Origin: Candidatus Saccharibacteria bacterium UBA2112
Lineage (GTDB): Bacteria; Patescibacteriota; Saccharimonadia; Saccharimonadales; Saccharimonadaceae
DNA length: 9,680 bases
Assembly (NCBI GenBank): GCA_002331045.1
Contig: DCYK01000030.1
Location: 1-9,680, forward strand
Reading direction: 5' to 3'
The notes under the pieces are model-generated. The model was not told where the DNA came from. It ran no database searches and saw only the letters and a program-made list of their open reading frames with translations. The translations under genes and the position numbers were made by a program. Shown one piece after another: positions 6,649-9,680 of the stretch; within the stretch, counting starts at the first letter, position 1; each line of letters opens with the position of its first letter.

Positions 6649-7705
6649 TTTTCGCTGCAAGTTCTCGTTCATAGGCTTGAAGATTTTCAATAAGGTCGTT
6701 GATTTCACCGTTCATGGCGGCAGGGATGTTTGAGCGGGAATATTTGATACGATGATCGGTGATACGGTCTTGAGGGAAGTTATAGGTACGGATCTTTTCG
6801 CTACGGTCGCCAGTGCCGATCAGTCCACGGCGTTCGGCATCGAGTTTGGCGTTTTCTTCGTCGATTTTTTGCTGTAGGAGGCGCGATCGAAGGACGCTCA
6901 TAGCCTTGTCTTTGTTCTTGATCTGAGATTTTTCATCCTGATTTGTAACAACCATGCCGCTGGGTAGGTGAGTGATACGGACGGCACTGTCGGTGGTATT
7001 AACTGATTGACCGCCGTGGCCGCTAGCGCGAAAGATATCGATTCGTAGGTCATTGGGATTGATTTGAATGTCTGTTTCTTCGGCTTCGGGCAATACGGCC
7101 ACTGTAACGGTACTAGTATGGATGCGACCTTGGGATTCAGTAGCTGGGACGCGTTGTACCCGGTGCACACCGGATTCAAATTTTAATTGGGCGTAGGGGG
7201 AGTCGCCAGTAATTTTGAAAATAACTTCCTTGTATCCACCAGTGTCATTGGCACTTTCGCTCATGAGTTCGGTGCGCAAACCGTGGGCTTCGCAGTAGCG
7301 CAAATACATACGATACAGTTCTGCAGCGAACAGACTCGCTTCATCGCCACCAGCACCGGCACGAATTTCAACAATGACATTTTTGTCATCGTTCGGGTCA
7401 CGCGGGGTGAGCATGACGAATAGTTCATCCTCGATATTTGCTAACTTTTCCTCTGTTTCGTTCACTTCTGCTCGTGCCAATTCTGCCAATTCATCATTGC
7501 CGTTGGCCAGCTCCTTGGCATCGTCTAATTGTTTTTCTAGTGAGTCACGCTGTCGCACTTTTTCGATAATTGTCTCGAGCTCAGCTAGGCGCTTGTTCTT
7601 TGCTGTGAAATCGGGGGAACTGTAGGCGTCTGGTGATGCTAAGAAGCCACTGAGGTCTTTTTTCTCAGCATCAAGCTCATTCAAGTCTAATTCAATTTTT
7701 GGCAT
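6641..7705 (-). CDS. prfA: Peptide chain release factor 1
   Basis: RF1 decodes UAA and UAG and triggers peptidyl-tRNA hydrolysis in the ribosome. The 354-aa product is close to the usual length of about 360. It has an N-terminal coiled-coil region (about 1-100), then the RF1 tripeptide anticodon PAT at 187-189 (in RVPATESQGR), and the catalytic GHGGQSVN with GGQ at 231-233; Q233 is the expected PrmC target. The SGHGGQ...TTDSAVRITH stretch and the C-terminal RTYNFPQDRITDHR are typical. The PAT motif separates it from RF2 (SPF). GGGGAG (7720-7715) lies 9 nt before the ATG and supports the start. The gene begins inside the preceding small membrane protein gene (14-nt overlap) and ends inside the P-loop gene. 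UGA stops elsewhere in the window imply a separate RF2. Confidence 0.97.
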   Translation of the reverse strand: MPKIELDLNELDAEKKDLSGFLASPDAYSSPDFTAKNKRLAELETIIEKVRQRDSLEKQLDDAKELANGNDELAELARAEVNETEEKLANIEDELFVMLTPRDPNDDKNVIVEIRAGAGGDEASLFAAELYRMYLRYCEAHGLRTELMSESANDTGGYKEVIFKITGDSPYAQLKFESGVHRVQRVPATESQGRIHTSTVTVAVLPEAEETDIQINPNDLRIDIFRASGHGGQSVNTTDSAVRITHLPSGMVVTNQDEKSQIKNKDKAMSVLRSRLLQQKIDEENAKLDAERRGLIGTGDRSEKIRTYNFPQDRITDHRIKYSRSNIPAAMNGEINDLIENLQAYERELAAKNA

Positions 7706-7982
7706 TTATATGTGCTCCCCAGACAGTCTTAATGATAATAATCAGGAAGGCAACGATAAGGACAATGTTGACGTAACTGCGAATGGTTTCTCCAAGTGCC
7801 GCTACGTCCTTGTCTATGAGAAGGAGCAAAGGGGGAGTAATGTTAACGACAAGCATCGTAACGATTAGTCTTGGTAGCCATCGCTTCGTGAACGATATCT
7901 TTTCTGTCCCTGCAGTTGCGAGCGGAGTGGTTGACGACGCTTGCTGTAGTGGTGGTTCTTCTTGTCGATTGTTAGGATTCAT
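7692..7982 (-). CDS. Small two-helix membrane protein, unknown
   Basis: I do not recognise this 96-aa protein. It has a polar, Gln/Thr/Pro-rich N-terminus (1-30), a basic stretch (KRWLPR at 33-38), one membrane helix at about 38-56, a short charged loop (IDKDVAALGETIRS) and a second helix at about 70-89. A short polar tail ends in TGA. Basic residues before helix 1 favour both termini in the cytosol. It is the first gene of the prfA operon and overlaps prfA by 14 nt. Evidence that it is a real gene is the coherent two-helix architecture, the extended -10 promoter placed 9 nt before its ATG, and its tight coupling to prfA. A role in release-factor function is not implied. Confidence 0.75.
   Translation of the reverse strand: MNPNNRQEEPPLQQASSTTPLATAGTEKISFTKRWLPRLIVTMLVVNITPPLLLLIDKDVAALGETIRSYVNIVLIVAFLIIIIKTVWGAHINAKN
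7715..7720 (-). promoter_or_regulatory. prfA ribosome binding site
   Basis: GGGGAG on the minus strand is 9 nt before the prfA ATG and lies inside the coding region of the preceding small membrane protein. It fixes the prfA start and allows independent loading of ribosomes despite the overlap. Confidence 0.65.
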
Positions 7983-7991
7983 TACTGTCTC

Positions 7992-8000
7992 ATTGTATCA
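7992..8000 (-). promoter_or_regulatory. Extended -10 promoter for the small membrane protein/prfA operon
   Basis: On the minus strand TGA-TACAAT (8000-7992) is an extended -10 element whose hexamer ends 9 nt before the ATG at 7982. The expected leader is about 3 nt, and there is no Shine-Dalgarno. Its TGA triplet follows directly on, and shares base 8000 with, the T-run of the rpmE terminator; the -35 region falls on the terminator stem and has no clear match. Confidence 0.55.
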
Positions 8001-8031
8001 AAAAAGAGACCGCAAAATAGTCGGTCTCTTT
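8000..8031 (-). terminator. Rho-independent terminator of rpmE
   Basis: On the minus strand AAAGAGACCG (8031-8022), a 9-nt loop and CGGTCTCTTT (8012-8003) form a perfect 10-bp stem, followed by TTT (8002-8000). This gives six T in a row from the end of the stem. It begins 12 bp past the rpmE stop codon. A flanking TATCA/TGATA pair can extend the stem with a 3-base bulge. Confidence 0.85.
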
Positions 8032-8043
8032 GATAGTTCGTTG

Positions 8044-8367
8044 CTATTTGTCGGCGGCTTTTTTGGCTGCGGCAGCTTTTGCTTTCTTTGCTTTGTTTGC
8101 CAATGCCTCCTTGCGGGCCTGAGCAGCAGCAGCACGGGCTTTAAATCGGTCCACGCGGCCTTCGGTGTCGATAATCTTTTCTTCACCGGTAAAGAAGGGG
8201 TGCGATGCGCTTGAGACGTGGATTTTTACCAGTGGATATTCGTTGCCGTCCTCCCATTTGATGGTGTCATCAGACTGGGCGGTTGACTGTGTTAAGAAAG
8301 CAAAGCTAGCAGTGTCGTCACTGAAAACGACCGGTCGGTAGCTTGCCGGATGCAGGTTACTCTTCAT
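8044..8367 (-). CDS. rpmE2: Ribosomal protein bL31, type B (zinc-independent)
   Basis: L31 is a protein of the large ribosomal subunit near the central protuberance and bridges to the small subunit. The 107-aa product aligns by eye with type B L31: MKSNLHPASYRPVVFSDD at the start, IKWEDGNEYPLVKIHVSS (36-53), SHPFFTG (55-61) and TEGRVDRF (68-75). It contains no cysteine, so it cannot bind zinc in the way type A proteins do. A tail of about 30 residues made mostly of Ala and Lys (77-107) extends past the usual end. The frame is open further upstream, but the family start and the promoter both place the ATG at 8367. There is no Shine-Dalgarno. It appears to be a single-gene transcript with a consensus promoter and its own terminator. 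Confidence 0.94.
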   Translation of the reverse strand: MKSNLHPASYRPVVFSDDTASFAFLTQSTAQSDDTIKWEDGNEYPLVKIHVSSASHPFFTGEEKIIDTEGRVDRFKARAAAAQARKEALANKAKKAKAAAAKKAADK

Positions 8368-8376
8368 ATCTGGAGT

Positions 8377-8405
8377 ATTATAGCGTGTCTGATAAAGAAT
8401 GTCAA
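8377..8405 (-). promoter_or_regulatory. Consensus sigma-70-type promoter of rpmE
   Basis: On the minus strand TTGACA (8405-8400), exactly 17 bp and TATAAT (8382-8377) give a perfect consensus promoter. The -10 ends 9 nt before the rpmE ATG, so transcription should start about 3 nt upstream of it. The -35 hexamer contains the TGA stop codon (8404-8402) of the preceding gene. Confidence 0.85.
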
Positions 8406-8896
8406 AGGGTTTTGTCGCTATTTGGTTCGGTTGGAATATGGTCGCGATGGAGGATATGGGCGGCACGTTCACGTAGACCGCGACGCCTAGCGTGCTCCTC
8501 TTCGATTTTACTGTGGAGTTTATTCATAGCGCGAACTGCACCAGGACTTTGTGTGAGCATCTTGAACTCCTGGTCAAGAGCGGACAAATCTTCGTCGCTG
8601 AGGTCTTCTAGGCCAACATAATTTGCTCGAGCCCCCTTGGTTGCTCGAATAAGTTCATCAAGTTTTAATTGAACTGCTTTGCCGTCACGGTTCTGGGTAT
8701 TTTGAATCAAGAACACCATTAAGAAGGTGACAATTGTTGTACCAGTGTTGATTACTAGCTGCCAGGTATCGGAAAAATCGAATAACGGTCCGGTGCTTGC
8801 CCAAACAGCAACAACGAGTATTGCTCCCAGGAAGACTGTTGCACTTCCTGTCCAAATGGAAATTTTATTAGCCACTACCCGAAAGACGTTTTTCAT
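8402..8896 (-). CDS. Low-affinity iron permease family membrane protein
   Basis: The 164-aa product resembles the small bacterial members of the family named after yeast Fet4. Helix 1 lies at about 14-34. The diagnostic stretch runs from the SDTWQLVINTGTTIVTFLMV region (42-61, helix 2 to about 64) into LIQNTQNRDGKAVQLKLDELI (63-83). A charged cytosolic tail follows, with a likely coiled coil (about 96-148). Only two membrane helices are present, far fewer than in fungal Fet4, so iron transport by the bacterial protein is a name carried by homology rather than something the sequence shows. An extended -10 promoter precedes it with no Shine-Dalgarno. It ends in TGA inside the rpmE promoter, and is divergent from rpsB. 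Confidence 0.85.
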   Translation of the reverse strand: MKNVFRVVANKISIWTGSATVFLGAILVVAVWASTGPLFDFSDTWQLVINTGTTIVTFLMVFLIQNTQNRDGKAVQLKLDELIRATKGARANYVGLEDLSDEDLSALDQEFKMLTQSPGAVRAMNKLHSKIEEEHARRRGLRERAAHILHRDHIPTEPNSDKTL

Positions 8897-8905
8897 AATG
8901 AAACC

Positions 8906-8914
8906 AGTATAGCA
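8906..8914 (-). promoter_or_regulatory. Extended -10 promoter of the iron-permease-like gene
   Basis: On the minus strand TGC-TATACT (8914-8906) is an extended -10 whose hexamer ends 9 nt before the ATG at 8896. TGGAAC (8935-8930), 18 bp upstream, is a weak -35. No Shine-Dalgarno lies between promoter and start. Confidence 0.6.
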
Positions 8915-8940
8915 CTAATGATTACAGAAGTTCCATAGAG

Positions 8941-8969
8941 TTGACATATTTTCTGACCTCTGTTAAAGT
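8941..8969 (+). promoter_or_regulatory. rpsB promoter
   Basis: TTGACA (8941-8946), a 17-bp spacer and TAAAGT (8964-8969, four of six consensus bases) form a good promoter. The predicted start near 8976 leaves a leader of about 78 nt. A weaker tandem option is CTGACC (8953-8958) with TATTAT (8977-8982) at 18 bp. Confidence 0.65.
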
Positions 8970-8995
8970 AAAACAGTATTATATTTAATGACACA

Positions 8996-9033
8996 ACCGT
9001 TGGCGTACTCCTGTATATATCAGGGCCGATGGT
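8996..9033 (+). promoter_or_regulatory. Foldable rpsB leader element
   Basis: ACCGTTGGC (8996-9004) can pair with GCCGATGGT (9025-9033) as an unbroken 9-bp helix with two G-U pairs. Inside it CCTG (9010-9013) pairs with CAGG (9021-9024) around a 7-nt loop. The two 3' arms are adjacent (9024/9025), so the helices can stack, with a 5-nt bulge at 9005-9009. The structure ends 7 nt before the Shine-Dalgarno. This placement suits translational control by S2, as known for rpsB in enterobacteria, but no homology to that leader is claimed. Confidence 0.5.
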
Positions 9034-9040
9034 GAGGAAA

Positions 9041-9046
9041 AAGGAG
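9041..9046 (+). promoter_or_regulatory. rpsB ribosome binding site
   Basis: AAGGAG ends 7 nt before the ATG at 9054, a near-ideal Shine-Dalgarno that fixes the rpsB start. It contrasts with the nearby genes, which have none. Confidence 0.85.
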
Positions 9047-9053
9047 TAACAGA

Positions 9054-9680
9054 ATGACTGTAAAAGTCGATATGAAGGCATTGTTCGAAGCAGGCGTGCA
9101 CTTCGGACACAAAACCAGCCGATGGCACCCAAAGATGGCGCCTTATATTCATAGCAAGCGACAGGATAGCCATATTATAGATCTGGCAAAAACTGTCACG
9201 GCACTAGATGAAACATTGCCGTTTTTGACAAAGGTCGCTGCTAGTGGCAAGCAAGTGCTGTTTGTCGGTACGAAAAAACAGGTGAAGGATTCAGTTAAGG
9301 CTGCTGCCGAAAAAGTAAATCAACCCTACGTCACTGAACGTTGGATCGGTGGCATGCTCACAAATGCCAACACCGTTAACCAACAGATTAAAAAGCTAAA
9401 AGATCTAGAGCGTCGATTGGAAAATGGTGATCTTGAGAAGCGCTATAGTAAGTTGGAAGTACAACGGGCTCGCGAAGAGGTCGAGGAGCTTAATGAAAAA
9501 TATGGGGGCATAAAACATTTGAATGGTCGGCCGGGCGCAGTGGTAGTGGTTGATATTTTGACCGATGATGGTGCTGTGAAGGAGGCGAAGGTACTTGGTA
9601 TCCCGGTTGTTGGTGTGGTTGATACAAATGCTGACCCAAGTCCAATCGACTATGTCGTGCCAGGTAATGACGATGCAATC
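9054..9680 (+). CDS. rpsB: 30S ribosomal protein uS2 (3' partial)
   Basis: S2 is a late-assembling protein of the small subunit near the S1 site. The frame starts at the ATG after a strong Shine-Dalgarno and is open for 209 codons to the right edge. Family motifs are plain: LFEAGVHFGHKTSRWHPKM at 10-28, FVGTKKQ at 70-76, RWIGGMLTN at 96-104, a coiled-coil stretch at about 108-150, and the IPVVGVVDTNADP region at 183-195. Bacterial S2 is usually about 230-260 aa, so only the C-terminal end is missing. tsf (elongation factor Ts) commonly follows, but lies outside the window. The leader carries a foldable element that may regulate translation. Confidence 0.97.
   Translation, partial: MTVKVDMKALFEAGVHFGHKTSRWHPKMAPYIHSKRQDSHIIDLAKTVTALDETLPFLTKVAASGKQVLFVGTKKQVKDSVKAAAEKVNQPYVTERWIGGMLTNANTVNQQIKKLKDLERRLENGDLEKRYSKLEVQRAREEVEELNEKYGGIKHLNGRPGAVVVVDILTDDGAVKEAKVLGIPVVGVVDTNADPSPIDYVVPGNDDAI

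Noticed and set aside
6649..6708. Upstream starts for the P-loop gene (ATG at 6672, GTG at 6708)
   Set aside because: They would lie deep inside prfA, have no Shine-Dalgarno, and place the Walker A motif further from the N-terminus than is usual for small kinases.
8368..8472. Upstream extension of the rpmE frame to 8472
   Set aside because: It runs through the rpmE promoter and the 3' end of the iron-permease-like gene; the L31 family N-terminus begins at 8367.

Overview
The window reads as a compact bacterial chromosome segment, most likely from a member of the Patescibacteria/CPR, and Candidatus Saccharibacteria (TM7) is my best guess. This rests on the gene set, very short intergenic gaps, overlapping genes, a monoderm-type envelope set (LytR-CpsA-Psr protein, membrane-anchored HtrA) and a cysteine-free type B ribosomal protein L31. 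UGA is used as a stop (LCP gene, small membrane protein, iron-permease-like gene), which argues against the UGA-recoded Gracilibacteria and Absconditabacteria. The lineage is an inference; no marker here proves it.

Layout: (1) 1-871, the 3' part of parB, which converges on (2) lepB (897-1499, minus). (3) A 104-bp divergent spacer separates lepB from a plus-strand envelope cluster: an LCP glycopolymer transferase (1604-3256), an unrecognised polytopic membrane protein (3277-4074) and an HtrA/DegP-type serine protease (4112-5293). (4) A minus-strand translation-termination cluster follows. In transcription order it holds a small two-helix membrane protein (7982-7692), prfA/RF1 (7705-6641), a P-loop kinase-like protein (6648-6118) and prmC (6128-5295), with an overlap at every junction. 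(5) Upstream lie rpmE (L31 type B, 8367-8044) with a consensus promoter and its own terminator, and a low-affinity iron permease family gene (8896-8402). (6) A divergent spacer holds a promoter and a foldable leader in front of rpsB (S2), which starts at 9054 and runs off the right edge.

Functional links: PrmC methylates the GGQ glutamine of RF1, so enzyme and substrate share an operon, interrupted here by the AT-richer kinase-like gene. LepB, LCP, the membrane protein and HtrA form a secretion and cell-envelope maintenance neighbourhood. ParB suggests that the replication origin may lie to the left.

The main non-coding signals are: four genes with a -10 hexamer exactly 9 nt before the ATG and no Shine-Dalgarno, implying nearly leaderless mRNAs; a perfect TTGACA-N17-TATAAT promoter whose -35 overlaps the stop codon of the preceding gene; a terminator that shares bases with the next promoter; and a two-part helix in the rpsB leader. 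No tRNA, rRNA, CRISPR array or insertion sequence was seen. No gene-free stretch exceeds about 160 bases.
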